A program made the position numbers and the translations under genes. The notes under the pieces were generated by a model, which was given only the letters and a program-made list of their open reading frames with translations, searched no databases and had not been told where the DNA came from. From Betaproteobacteria bacterium (GTDB lineage Bacteria > Pseudomonadota > Gammaproteobacteria > Burkholderiales > Ga0077523), in the NCBI GenBank assembly GCA_016125475.1, contig WGLR01000008.1, positions 1 through 64,000 on the forward strand: a DNA stretch of 64,000 nt, in the 5' to 3' direction. Shown here piece after piece: positions 40,944-49,174 of this stretch. Each line of letters begins with the position of its first letter. Positions within the stretch are counted from its first letter, which is position 1.

Positions 40944-41837
40944 TCAGAACCGGACGTAGTGGTCGATGAGCAAGGCGGCGAAGAGCAGCGTCAGGTACAC
41001 GATGGAATAGCGGAAGGTCTTCTGCGCGAGGGCATCCGAGTAGTCGACGTAGATCCGCCACGCGTAATGCAGGAATATGCCGCCCAGGACGAGCGCGCTC
41101 GCGAGATAGATCAGCCCGCTCATGCGACACGCGAAAGGCAGCATGGTCACTGCCGCCAGGATGATCGTGTACAGGAGTACGTAAAGACGCGTGAACTTCT
41201 CGCCGTGGGTCACGGGAAGCATCGGCAGACCCGCCTTCGCGTACTCGTTGCGTCGGTAGAGGGCGAGGGCCCAGAAATGCGGAGGCGTCCACGCGAAGAT
41301 GATCAGGAACAGCAGCAGCGCCTCGTGATTGACCTGACCGGTCACGGCAGCCCACCCCAGCACCGGAGGCATCGCTCCGGACGCACCGCCGATCACGATG
41401 TTCTGGGGCGTGGCCGGCTTGAGGAGCACGGTGTAGATGACCGCATAACCGACGAAAGTCCCGAGCGTGAGCCACATGGTGAGCGGATTCACCAGCGATT
41501 CCAGCGTCCAGAGGCCGACGCCGCCGATGATGAGCGCGAAGACGAGCGCCTGTCCCGACGACAGTTGCCCCATGGGAAGCGGGCGGGCGCGGGTGCGGGC
41601 CATGAGCGCATCGAGCTTCTGCTCGACCAGGCAGTTGATCACTGCGGCGGCCCCTGCAACGAGCGCGATGCCGACGGTGGCCGCCAGCAGCGGCTGCAGC
41701 GGCACCCATCCGGGCGACGCGAGAAACATGCCAATGACCGCCGTGAAGACGATCAACGACACGACTCGCGGCTTCGTGAGCGCGTAGAACTGCTGCAGGC
41801 GCGAGCCCAGGCCCGGCAGGGTCAGCGTGGTCGCCAT
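40944..41837 (-). CDS. ctaB: protoheme IX farnesyltransferase (heme O synthase)
   Basis: This 297-residue membrane enzyme (CyoE/CtaB) attaches the farnesyl tail to heme b to make heme O. The UbiA-type motif [20 protein letters not shown] (about residue 64 on) has the prenyl-diphosphate Asp region, with Glu in place of the first Asp. [20 protein letters not shown] and the second loop follow, with nine hydrophobic segments. It closes the oxidase gene cluster and shares the terminator with rpoH. Heme A synthase (ctaA), often adjacent, is absent here. Confidence 0.96.
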   Translation of the reverse strand: MATTLTLPGLGSRLQQFYALTKPRVVSLIVFTAVIGMFLASPGWVPLQPLLAATVGIALVAGAAAVINCLVEQKLDALMARTRARPLPMGQLSSGQALVFALIIGGVGLWTLESLVNPLTMWLTLGTFVGYAVIYTVLLKPATPQNIVIGGASGAMPPVLGWAAVTGQVNHEALLLFLIIFAWTPPHFWALALYRRNEYAKAGLPMLPVTHGEKFTRLYVLLYTIILAAVTMLPFACRMSGLIYLASALVLGGIFLHYAWRIYVDYSDALAQKTFRYSIVYLTLLFAALLIDHYVRF

Positions 41838-41952
41838 CGATCTCGATCTCCGCTATGTCGGCACTTGGTAGTCGGCGGAGTTTAGCATCGTGCTCCCGCA
41901 CGGAATACCCTTCGTGGCGCGATGATCGTCGGGAGGCACCCTCGGACCGGAA

Positions 41953-42531
41953 TCAACCGACCTGGGACACCTTGAGAAGATGCGTGAGGTCCTTCTTGAC
42001 CCGGGACAGGTCGGGACTGTCGGGAAAACGCATCATGAGGTTGCCCTGCGGATCGATCAGGAAGATGTGCTTCCTCGGGTCGCGGTCCGCGAGGGTCCGG
42101 ACCAGGCCCGGCACCTGGCTCCCGCGGAGCACCAGGGTTCCCTCGTAGTTCTCGAGCAGCACCGGATCCGGCGTGGTGTCGTCGTCCACGAGCCAGGCGC
42201 GCGCGACACGGTCCATGTCCTTCCCCTGCGTCAGCCTCAGCTGGCGCATCTGCCAGAGCTTGTTCCGGCAGGGCCCCGAACATTCGCCGGAGTCGACGAT
42301 GACCATGGTCCACTTCCCCTTCAGTCCGGCCAGACCGCCGCTGGTACCGGGGTGGTCGAAATCGTTCAGGGGCACCGGCCCGATAAGTTCCCCGTAATTG
42401 TTCGTGTGTGCCGGGCGCCAGTTGTAGTAGAGCAGGTAGGAAGCGGCCACCGGCGCGATGCACAGCAACGCCAGGATGACCAGCTTTCGGCGGGCGCTAC
42501 GCTGGGCGTTTTCTGAAGGTGAAGTAGACAT
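41953..42531 (-). CDS. SCO-like membrane-anchored thioredoxin-fold protein
   Basis: This 192-residue protein has one N-terminal membrane helix (KLVILALLCIAPVAASYLLYY) and a periplasmic domain resembling SCO1/SenC copper chaperones. VIVDSGECSGPCRNKL has the C-x3-C pair in the place of the SCO metal site, and HIFLIDPQGNLMMRF matches the C-terminal strand. Similar proteins lie between SURF1 and ctaA/ctaB genes in betaproteobacteria. Copper delivery to the CuA site of subunit II is the likely role but is not proven. It begins 35 bases inside the SURF1 gene. Confidence 0.85.
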   Translation of the reverse strand: MSTSPSENAQRSARRKLVILALLCIAPVAASYLLYYNWRPAHTNNYGELIGPVPLNDFDHPGTSGGLAGLKGKWTMVIVDSGECSGPCRNKLWQMRQLRLTQGKDMDRVARAWLVDDDTTPDPVLLENYEGTLVLRGSQVPGLVRTLADRDPRKHIFLIDPQGNLMMRFPDSPDLSRVKKDLTHLLKVSQVG

Positions 42532-43189
42532 AGAGAATCACGATTAGGGTCGCCATGGACCCCCACTGGAAGGCATAGCCGTAATGCATCGCGGAGCCGG
42601 AGGCCGGCTTCGGCCAGTCCCGCACGAGTCCGTCTCCGCTGTCGCTGTGCTGCTCGAACACGAGCGGTTCGAAGTGCAGGCCGAAACGCTGTTCGTAACG
42701 AGCCACGGTGACGTTCTGCCACACCGGTCCGTCGAGGCTCGCGTGAGCCAGTTCGAGGAACCGGTAGCTCGGCGGAAGGGCAACCCCTTCGATCTGCACG
42801 GTGCCGTCGGGGACTGGCACCTTCGGAAGCTCGCTGCGATTCAGGCTGCCGGCAATCCACCCGCGCTTGACCACGATGTTTCGCCCGTCCTGGAGCCTCA
42901 TGGCGGTGAAGACGAGGTAACCGGGCTGGCTGCCGTGCGGCTGGTTGTCCATCAGGATCGTGGTGTGGGGGAGCATGATCCCGCGCGCGCGAATCCTGCG
43001 GAAACGCAGGGCGGGCTCCGACACTGGCGCAACGTCAAGATCCACGAGGCCGGAACGGCTGCCGGCCTCGGCCTCCGCTGCAATGCGGTCCTTCTCGCGC
43101 CCCCGTCCGTACTGCCAGATGCAGGCACTTACGGTGATCGCGAGACCCGCGAGCGCGATGAGCGTGACCGTCAGCCTGGAGCGTGCCAT
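42497..43189 (-). CDS. SURF1-family cytochrome oxidase assembly protein
   Basis: This is a 230-residue SURF1 homologue with a helix at each end (LTVTLIALAGLAITVSACIW and SMATLIVILYVYFTF) and a periplasmic domain containing LMDNQPHGSQPGYLVFTAMR, IVVKRGWI and HYGYAFQWG. SURF1 helps insert heme A into subunit I. The ATG at 43189 directly precedes the first helix; upstream in-frame codons are unsupported. It overlaps the SCO-like gene by 35 bp, so the two are co-transcribed. Confidence 0.94.
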   Translation of the reverse strand: MARSRLTVTLIALAGLAITVSACIWQYGRGREKDRIAAEAEAGSRSGLVDLDVAPVSEPALRFRRIRARGIMLPHTTILMDNQPHGSQPGYLVFTAMRLQDGRNIVVKRGWIAGSLNRSELPKVPVPDGTVQIEGVALPPSYRFLELAHASLDGPVWQNVTVARYEQRFGLHFEPLVFEQHSDSGDGLVRDWPKPASGSAMHYGYAFQWGSMATLIVILYVYFTFRKRPA

Positions 43190-43288
43190 CGTCGAGGTCC
43201 TCGGGAAAGTGCCGGGTGGCGACTCGGCCTGTGTCCCGTTAACGTGTACAGTGGAGGGCTTTCCCCGACTCCGCAACGGTAGGTCTCG

Positions 43289-43486
43289 ATGAAGATACTG
43301 GTAATCGCCGTTCTCGCTCTCATCCTGTTCAGCCTGGGCTCGGCCCTGGTCTATCTGATACGCGACAAGGGGAGCACCGACCGCACGGTGAAGGCGCTCA
43401 CGGTGCGCGTCGTCCTGTCGATCGTGCTGTTCCTGATCCTGATGGGCAGTTACTACTTCGGACTGATCCCGGGCCACAAGCTTTAG
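43289..43486 (+). CDS. DUF2909 twin-transmembrane protein
   Basis: This is a 65-residue membrane peptide with two helices (ILVIAVLALILFSLGSALVYL and VVLSIVLFLILMGSYYFGL) joined by a basic loop RDKGSTDRTVKALTVR. It matches the DUF2909 twin-TM proteins regularly found between coxC and SURF1 in betaproteobacteria. It is read opposite to its neighbours, ends at a strong terminator, and presumably assists oxidase assembly or stability; the function is not established. Confidence 0.93.
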   Translation: MKILVIAVLALILFSLGSALVYLIRDKGSTDRTVKALTVRVVLSIVLFLILMGSYYFGLIPGHKL

Positions 43487-43522
43487 TGCGCTGCACATCC
43501 GCCGCGTTCCGCGCCGCGGGTC

Positions 43523-43560
43523 AAAAAAAATCGCCGCACGTCCTGTGCGGCGAAGTTTTT
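43523..43560 (+). terminator. bidirectional intrinsic terminator between DUF2909 gene and coxC
   Basis: TCGCCGCAC and GTGCGGCGA form a 9-bp stem around loop GTCCT, with eight A before it and a T-rich tail after. It works for the DUF2909 gene on the plus strand and for coxC on the minus strand. Confidence 0.93.
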
Positions 43561-43616
43561 CGTGGCGCCCCGTCTCGAGGATGGGAACGCCCCGCTCACT
43601 TATGGTCGACCGGCAA

Positions 43617-44465
43617 TCACAGCCAGTAGACGAGGATGAACAGCAGCAGCCACACCACGTCCACGAAGTGCCAGTACCAGGAGACCGCCTCGAACGCGAA
43701 GTGATGCTCGGGCTTGAAGTGGCCCGCAAGACACCGGAAGAGAATCACGATCAGCATGAGCGTGCCCATCGTGACGTGGAATCCGTGGAAACCGGTGAGC
43801 ATGAAGAACGACGCCCCGTATGCTCCCATCTGCAGCGTCAGGTTGTACTCGTGAATCGCATGTACGTATTCGTACACCTGAAGACACAGGAAGGAGATGC
43901 CGAGCACGATCGTGAGAAACAGACCGAAATTCAGCTGTCCGCGATTGTTCTTCTTGAGCCCCCAGTGCGCCCACGTGACCGTCGCACCCGACGTCAGCAG
44001 GATGAGCGTATTGATGGCCGGAATGCCCCAGGCCCCCATCGGCGTGAACGTCTGCTCGATACCCGGGCCCGAGACGGGCCAGCCAGACTTGAACATCGGC
44101 CAGAGATATTCGCCCGTCGGGCCGCTCCCGAGTCCGGGAACGGCGAGTTCGCGCATGTAGAAGAGCGCGCCGAAGAACGCCGCGAAGAACATAACTTCCG
44201 AGAAGATGAACCAGCTCATGCTCCAGCGGAAGGAAATGTCCACCTGCGTGTTGTACGTCCCGGTTTCACTTTCCCGGGACACCGTCCCGAACCACCCAAA
44301 CATCATCCAGGCGAGGATCACGAGCCCCGTCACGAGCACCCAGGGTCCTGCCTCGATGTGGTTGATCCACAGGGCAGCGCCAAAGCCCATGAACAGCAGC
44401 GCTACGGACCCGACGATGGGCCAGTGCGATGGACTGGGTATGTAGTAGTGCTGAGCGGCTTGCAT
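43617..44465 (-). CDS. coxC: cytochrome c oxidase subunit III
   Basis: CoxIII (282 residues) is the seven-helix accessory subunit of aa3-type oxidase. It reads QHYYIPSPSHWPIVGSVALL at the N-terminus, MSWFIFSEVMFFAAFFGALF with the conserved Glu, and GFHGFHVTMGTLMLIVILFR and SWYWHFVDVVWLLLFILVYW near the C-terminus. A Shine-Dalgarno-like AAAGGGGAG precedes the ATG. It follows the small assembly peptide gene with a 167-bp gap that is too short for ctaG. Confidence 0.98.
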   Translation of the reverse strand: MQAAQHYYIPSPSHWPIVGSVALLFMGFGAALWINHIEAGPWVLVTGLVILAWMMFGWFGTVSRESETGTYNTQVDISFRWSMSWFIFSEVMFFAAFFGALFYMRELAVPGLGSGPTGEYLWPMFKSGWPVSGPGIEQTFTPMGAWGIPAINTLILLTSGATVTWAHWGLKKNNRGQLNFGLFLTIVLGISFLCLQVYEYVHAIHEYNLTLQMGAYGASFFMLTGFHGFHVTMGTLMLIVILFRCLAGHFKPEHHFAFEAVSWYWHFVDVVWLLLFILVYWL

Positions 44466-44632
44466 CGATAACTCCCCTTTCTTGATGACTGTTGTCCTGT
44501 GGCGAACGCGTTACCCCGGTAGCCTGTTGCCGGCCGACGCGGAGATCTTACTTCGGGATGCAGCAACGTCACGTGGCCCATCTCCAGTCACGACTGTCCC
44601 GCGTGAGCAGCGAAACCTCCGACGGATGGCAG

Positions 44633-44752
44633 TCACGTGGGCCACAGGTAGCGACGGATGATGATCCCGAAGAAGAACAGGGCGACGACCGTCAGCAGAA
44701 TCGCGAGCGTTCTCGCGATGCGCGCCTTCGTGACCTCGCCCTTCTCCGACAT
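44633..44752 (-). CDS. cytochrome oxidase small assembly protein (39 residues)
   Basis: This very short gene lies 18 bp after coxA. It reads SEKGEVTKARIARTLAILLT followed by VVALFFFGIIIRRYLWPT: a charged N-terminus and one membrane helix. Small single-helix proteins of this kind sit directly after coxA in many betaproteobacteria and are annotated as oxidase small assembly proteins. It falls below common length cut-offs. The reading frame, helix and position agree well; the exact role is unknown. Confidence 0.85.
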   Translation of the reverse strand: MSEKGEVTKARIARTLAILLTVVALFFFGIIIRRYLWPT

Positions 44753-44770
44753 TCTTCTATTGCACCTGCG

Positions 44771-46354
44771 TCACTTGACGATGGGCGGAGTCTCGAAGCT
44801 GTGGTACGGCGCCGGCGACGGGAGCGTCCACTCGAGACCTTCGGCACCGTCCCACGGCTTCGCGGGAGCCTTTTCGCCGCCACGGATGCACTTGACCACG
44901 ACGTACAGGAACAGGAGCTGCGTCAGACCGAACCCGAATGCTCCCAGCGACGCGATCATGTTGAAGTCGGCGAACTGCGGGGCATAGTCCGGGATGCGGC
45001 GCGGCATGCCCGCGAGTCCGAGGAAGTGCATCACGAAGAAGGTGAGGTTGAAGAAGATGATCGACAGCCAGAAGTGCAGCTTGCCGAGCTTCTCGTCGTA
45101 CATGTGACCCGTCCACTTGGGCAGCCAGAAGTACACCCCGGCGAACAGGGCGAACAGGGACCCGGCCACGAGCACGTAGTGGAAGTGGGCCACGACGTAG
45201 TAGGTGTCCTGGATCTGGATGTCGATCGGAGTGATGGCGCACACGAGCCCCGTGAAGCCCCCCATCGTGAACACGAAGAGGAAGCCCACCGAGAACAGCA
45301 TGGGTGTTTCGAACGTCATCGACCCTTTCCACATCGTCGCGACCCAGTTGAACACCTTCACGCCCGTCGGCACCGCGATGAGCATCGTCGCGTACATGAA
45401 GAACAGCTGCCCCGCGGCCGGCATGCCCACGACGAACATGTGGTGCGCCCAGACGATGAACGACAGGATCGCGATCGACGCCGTCGCGTACACCATCGAC
45501 GTGTAGCCGAAGAGGGGCTTGCGAGCGAAGGTCGGGATGATCTGCGAGACGATCCCGAACGCGGGCAGGATCATGATGTAGACCTCGGGGTGCCCGAAGA
45601 ACCAGAACACGTGCTGGTAGAGGACCGGGTCACCGCCGCCCGCTGCATTGAAGAAATGCGTGCCGAAGTGGCGGTCGGTCAGCAGCATCGTCACGGCGCC
45701 CGCGAGAACCGGCATCACCGCGATGAGCAGGTAGGCCGTGATGAGCCACGTCCAGACGAACATGGGCATCTTCATGAGGGTCATGCCCGGCGCGCGCATG
45801 TTCAGGATCGTCGTGATGATGTTGATCGAACCCATGATCGACGACGCGCCCATGATGTGCACCGCGAAGATCGCGAGATCCATCCCCATGCCCTGCTGCA
45901 CGGAGAGCGGCGCATAGAGCGTCCACCCGGCTCCCGTCGCACCGCCGGGTACGAAGAACGACGTCACGAGCAGGATTGCCGCAGGGGGCAGCAGCCAGAA
46001 ACTGAAGTTGTTCATGCGCGCGAACGCCATGTCGCTCGCCCCGATCATCATCGGGATCTGCCAGTTCGCGAAGCCCACGAACGCCGGCATGATCGCGCCG
46101 AACACCATGATCAGTCCGTGCATCGTCGTGAGCTGGTTGAAGAACTCCGGACGCCAGAACTGCATGCCGGGCTCGAAGAGCTCGGCCCGGATCCCCATCG
46201 CGAGCGTGCCGCCCGTCAGCAACATCAAGAAGCTGAACCAGAGGTACATCGTCCCGATGTCCTTGTGGTTCGTCGTCGTGAGCCAGCGCATCAATCCCGT
46301 CGGGTGATCGTGGCCGTGATCGTGTGCGTGGTCGTGACCGTGAACGGCTTCCAT
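44771..46354 (-). CDS. coxA: cytochrome c oxidase subunit I
   Basis: CoxA (527 residues) is the heme-copper catalytic subunit. The heme a ligand His lies in TTMHGLIMVFGAIMPAFVGF. HPEVYIMILPAFGIVSQ holds the CuB His and the cross-linked Tyr, VWAHHMFVVGM two further CuB His, and VVAHFHYVLVAGS the heme a and a3 ligands. A His/Asp-rich cytoplasmic leader (HGHDHAHDHGHDH) precedes the first helix, which is unusual but seen in related oxidases. It sits between coxB (52-bp gap) and the small assembly peptide gene. Confidence 0.99.
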   Translation of the reverse strand: MEAVHGHDHAHDHGHDHPTGLMRWLTTTNHKDIGTMYLWFSFLMLLTGGTLAMGIRAELFEPGMQFWRPEFFNQLTTMHGLIMVFGAIMPAFVGFANWQIPMMIGASDMAFARMNNFSFWLLPPAAILLVTSFFVPGGATGAGWTLYAPLSVQQGMGMDLAIFAVHIMGASSIMGSINIITTILNMRAPGMTLMKMPMFVWTWLITAYLLIAVMPVLAGAVTMLLTDRHFGTHFFNAAGGGDPVLYQHVFWFFGHPEVYIMILPAFGIVSQIIPTFARKPLFGYTSMVYATASIAILSFIVWAHHMFVVGMPAAGQLFFMYATMLIAVPTGVKVFNWVATMWKGSMTFETPMLFSVGFLFVFTMGGFTGLVCAITPIDIQIQDTYYVVAHFHYVLVAGSLFALFAGVYFWLPKWTGHMYDEKLGKLHFWLSIIFFNLTFFVMHFLGLAGMPRRIPDYAPQFADFNMIASLGAFGFGLTQLLFLYVVVKCIRGGEKAPAKPWDGAEGLEWTLPSPAPYHSFETPPIVK

Positions 46355-46406
46355 GCTCGCTCTCCTGCTCTTTGCCGTGATTTCTGTGTGTTGTCGAACC
46401 GTCCGA

Positions 46407-47564
46407 TTACTTGGACTGGCTCACCATGTAATCGACCGCGGCCATGACAGTGGCGTCGGACAGCGCGGGGTTGCCGCCCTTTGCGGGCATGGTCTTGAAT
46501 CCGTGAATCGCATGCTGGTGCAGCGTATCCACGCCCTGCGCGATGCGCGGCGCCCAGGCAGCCTTGTCACCGAACTTCGGCGCGCCGGCGATGCCCATCG
46601 CGTGACAGGCCGAGCACAGGCCGTCGTAGGTGGCCTTGCCGTCAGCGGCAGGTGCGGATGCACCGGACGAAGCGGCGGGTTCGGCCGCTGCCACCTGGGT
46701 GGCCTCCGCGGCAGCGGGTGCTGCTTCCGCGGACGGGGCGGACGTCGCGGCGGCGGGCGACGCGTCGGACCGGTGCTTCGAGGCCCAGTCCTGGAATTCG
46801 GCGTTGTCGACGACACGCACCACGATCGGCATGAAACCGTGCTCCTTGCCGCAGAGCTCCGCACACTGCCCACGGTAGACGCCGGTCTTCTCGGCCTTGA
46901 ACCACGTGTCGCGGATGTAGCCGGGAATCGCGTCCTGCTTGACACCGAAGGCCGGCACCCACCACGAATGGATCACGTCTGCCGCGGTGGTGAGGATGCG
47001 GATCTTCTTGTTCACGGGCACGACGAGTTCGTGATCGACCTCGAGAAGATAGTGATCGTCCTTGTTCGCGCTCTTGTCGTAGATCTGCTCCATCGGCGTG
47101 GCGAGCCTGGAGAAGATCTGGATGCCGTCGCTCACACCGGCGAGATCGCCCTCGCCTTTCACGTATTCGTAGCCCCACAGCCACTGATAGCCCGTCGCCT
47201 TGATCGTGAGATCGGGGTTCGACGTGTCCTTCATCTCGATGATGGTCTTGGTCGCGGGCCATGCCATGCCCATGAGGATCAGGAACGGAACCAGCGTCCA
47301 GATGATTTCCACCTGGGTGTTCTCGTGGAACTGCGCGGCCTTGTGCCCCACCGATTTGCGGTGATTGATGATCGCGTAGAACATCGCGCCGAACACGAGC
47401 ACGAAGATCACGACGCAGATCCAGAGGATGAGGGTGTGCAGGGAATAGATCTGCCGCGCAATCGGCGTCTCCGGGTCCTGGAAACCGAACTGCACGGCCG
47501 CCGCCAACGGACTGTTGGCCAGCGCCGCGAACGCGACTGCAAGCAATGACAGCACCTTTTTCAT
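46407..47564 (-). CDS. coxB: cytochrome c oxidase subunit II with fused cytochrome c domain
   Basis: This 385-residue subunit II has a signal peptide, two membrane helices (about 30-60 and 75-100), and a cupredoxin domain whose CuA site is CAELCGKEHGFMPI (C-x3-C-x3-H-x2-M). An Ala/Pro/Ser linker (about residues 265-305) joins it to a C-terminal cytochrome c domain with CSACHAMG and a distal Met region (KTMPAKGGNP). The fused heme makes this a caa3-like oxidase that can take electrons directly through its own cytochrome. ATG 47564 (KKVLSLLAV) has GGGGGA just upstream; a Met seven codons earlier is less likely. Confidence 0.97.
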   Translation of the reverse strand: MKKVLSLLAVAFAALANSPLAAAVQFGFQDPETPIARQIYSLHTLILWICVVIFVLVFGAMFYAIINHRKSVGHKAAQFHENTQVEIIWTLVPFLILMGMAWPATKTIIEMKDTSNPDLTIKATGYQWLWGYEYVKGEGDLAGVSDGIQIFSRLATPMEQIYDKSANKDDHYLLEVDHELVVPVNKKIRILTTAADVIHSWWVPAFGVKQDAIPGYIRDTWFKAEKTGVYRGQCAELCGKEHGFMPIVVRVVDNAEFQDWASKHRSDASPAAATSAPSAEAAPAAAEATQVAAAEPAASSGASAPAADGKATYDGLCSACHAMGIAGAPKFGDKAAWAPRIAQGVDTLHQHAIHGFKTMPAKGGNPALSDATVMAAVDYMVSQSK

Positions 47565-47585
47565 GCTTCCCCCAGACTCCTTCAA

Positions 47586-48056
47586 TCAATAATTCTTAAG
47601 CCGTCTGCGCAGCTCGCTCGCCACGGTCAGCCGCTGTTCATCCGTGAGGTAATCGCCGAAGCCCACTTCCTTGCCGTGCGACCTCAGGGCCAGTCCGCAG
47701 CGATCCCCGGGGCCGAGCCGCCTGACGACCAGCTGGGCCCAGTACCTGTTGAATTCGTGGCGGCTCCTGCGTCCGCGCTCGTACCGCTCGACCACCACGC
47801 GATCGTCCGAGATCGAGACCATCTCGCAGTCCCCCGCGTGACTCTCGAGCACGCGCAGCGCGATGTACAGCACGGCCATCTCGATCACGGCAAAAGGAAG
47901 GACGACCCACGCCCCTCTGAACCACCATGCGATCGCGATGCCGAACGAGACCACGACGATCGACGCAAAGAACAGCCGCCGACCCCGCGGACTCAGGGAG
48001 TCGTTACGCCTGCAGATCAGGCGGTAACCCGATGCATCAACTTCGGCGATTTGCAT
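47586..48056 (-). CDS. DUF2244 membrane protein
   Basis: This is a 156-residue protein with two adjacent helices (FFASIVVVSFGIAIAWWFRG and VVLPFAVIEMAVLYIALRVL) near the N-terminus and a soluble domain with DDRVVVERYERGRRS and FNRYWAQLVVRRLG. The pattern matches DUF2244, often found just upstream of cox operons; its role is unknown. It ends 21 bp before the coxB start and is likely the first gene of the DUF2244-coxB-coxA transcript. The ATG chosen is 13 codons after the first possible start. Confidence 0.9.
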   Translation of the reverse strand: MQIAEVDASGYRLICRRNDSLSPRGRRLFFASIVVVSFGIAIAWWFRGAWVVLPFAVIEMAVLYIALRVLESHAGDCEMVSISDDRVVVERYERGRRSRHEFNRYWAQLVVRRLGPGDRCGLALRSHGKEVGFGDYLTDEQRLTVASELRRRLKNY

Positions 48057-48164
48057 GCTTGCGCGACGACGGACGCCACTTCCGCCAGCCTCCACATCGA
48101 CGATCGCTCAACGGCGCCGGACAATAGCACGCGCCTCTTGGACGAAGCAAGAAAAATAGCCTGT

Positions 48165-49103
48165 TCAAGGCCCTGTTCCGGGGGGGCGCCGCACACCGCC
48201 AAGCCCATGAATCTGCACGATATCCAGACCAGATTCTGTCCTTCGGGGACCGCCCTCCGGCCACCACGCGTGCCCGTAGACGACCTCGAAGCTCGCCGGC
48301 ACGCGCCCGGAGTCGCCGCGCGCCCTCAGTGCACCCAGGAATTTCGCCCACCGTCGCGGCCCGAGCAGACCGCGGGGACGCATGCGCGCGGCATTCACGG
48401 CGCCCTGATCGCGCAGGTCCGCGACGAGTCGTACGGGATCGTCGTATGCGAGCGTGATCACCTCCATGTCCATGACCGGGTCGGCGAATCCCGCGTGGAC
48501 GAGCGCATCACCGACGTCGTGCATGTCCGGGAACGGCATCACGGCGTCGGGCCGGCCCGTCTCGCGCCACGCGTGCCTGAGCTCGCGCAGCGTGTCCGGG
48601 CCGAAGGTCGAGAACATCATCAAGCCGCCCGGCCGGAGCACCCGACCCGTCTGGCGCCAGGCACGCACCGGATCCGCGAACCAGTGTGTCGCGAGGTTGG
48701 ACCAGATCATCGCGAAGCTGCCCGGCCGGAACGGCAGCGCGTCGATGTCCGAACAGATCGTTCTCGTTGCCGGTCGCCGGAGCGCCGCGAGGAACCGCCC
48801 CCGCCCGGCCGCTTCCGCCGCCGCGCGACGCGCCATGCGCAGGCTCGGCTCGAGCGCGAAGACCTGCCGTTCGGCATAGCGCGCCTTCAGTCGGCGCGTC
48901 CACGCGCCGACGTTGCAGCCGAGGTCGAGGACGTGCCCTTCGGGTGGCCGCAACAGATCGAGGCGTTCGGACATGCGACGCGCGACCTCGTCCGCGAGCA
49001 CGGCCGACGCGGCGAACCGCTCCGCTGCGCGATCGCGATTGCGGCGCAGGGCGCGCGCGTCCAGCGCATACTCTGCGGCGTGCGCGATCTCAGGCGACGC
49101 CAT
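48165..49103 (-). CDS. bioC: BioC-like SAM-dependent methyltransferase
   Basis: This is a 312-residue class I methyltransferase. VLDLGCNVGAWTRRL is SAM motif I, DALPFRPGSFAMIWSNLATHWF matches the motif II/III region, and FSTFGPDTLRELRHAW is characteristic of BioC, which methylates malonyl-ACP in biotin synthesis. The WPEGGPRRTESGLDIVQIHG end is not diagnostic. Other bio genes are not adjacent, so a different substrate cannot be excluded. It is divergent from comF across 71 bp. ATG 49103 was chosen over one 19 codons upstream, which lies on the far side of the divergent promoter. Confidence 0.82.
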   Translation of the reverse strand: MASPEIAHAAEYALDARALRRNRDRAAERFAASAVLADEVARRMSERLDLLRPPEGHVLDLGCNVGAWTRRLKARYAERQVFALEPSLRMARRAAAEAAGRGRFLAALRRPATRTICSDIDALPFRPGSFAMIWSNLATHWFADPVRAWRQTGRVLRPGGLMMFSTFGPDTLRELRHAWRETGRPDAVMPFPDMHDVGDALVHAGFADPVMDMEVITLAYDDPVRLVADLRDQGAVNAARMRPRGLLGPRRWAKFLGALRARGDSGRVPASFEVVYGHAWWPEGGPRRTESGLDIVQIHGLGGVRRPPGTGP

Positions 49104-49174
49104 CGACGCCTCCCTTCGGGCGGGAGGCCGCCGGTTCGCGTGCCGGAAGCGTGCAGTCACAGACTCTATTCGAC

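Noticed and set aside
44492-46447. A plus-strand open frame of about 650 codons opposite coxA.
   Set aside because: It mirrors the coxA codons and gives an Arg/His/Asp-rich product with no domain. coxA on the other strand has all heme and copper ligands.
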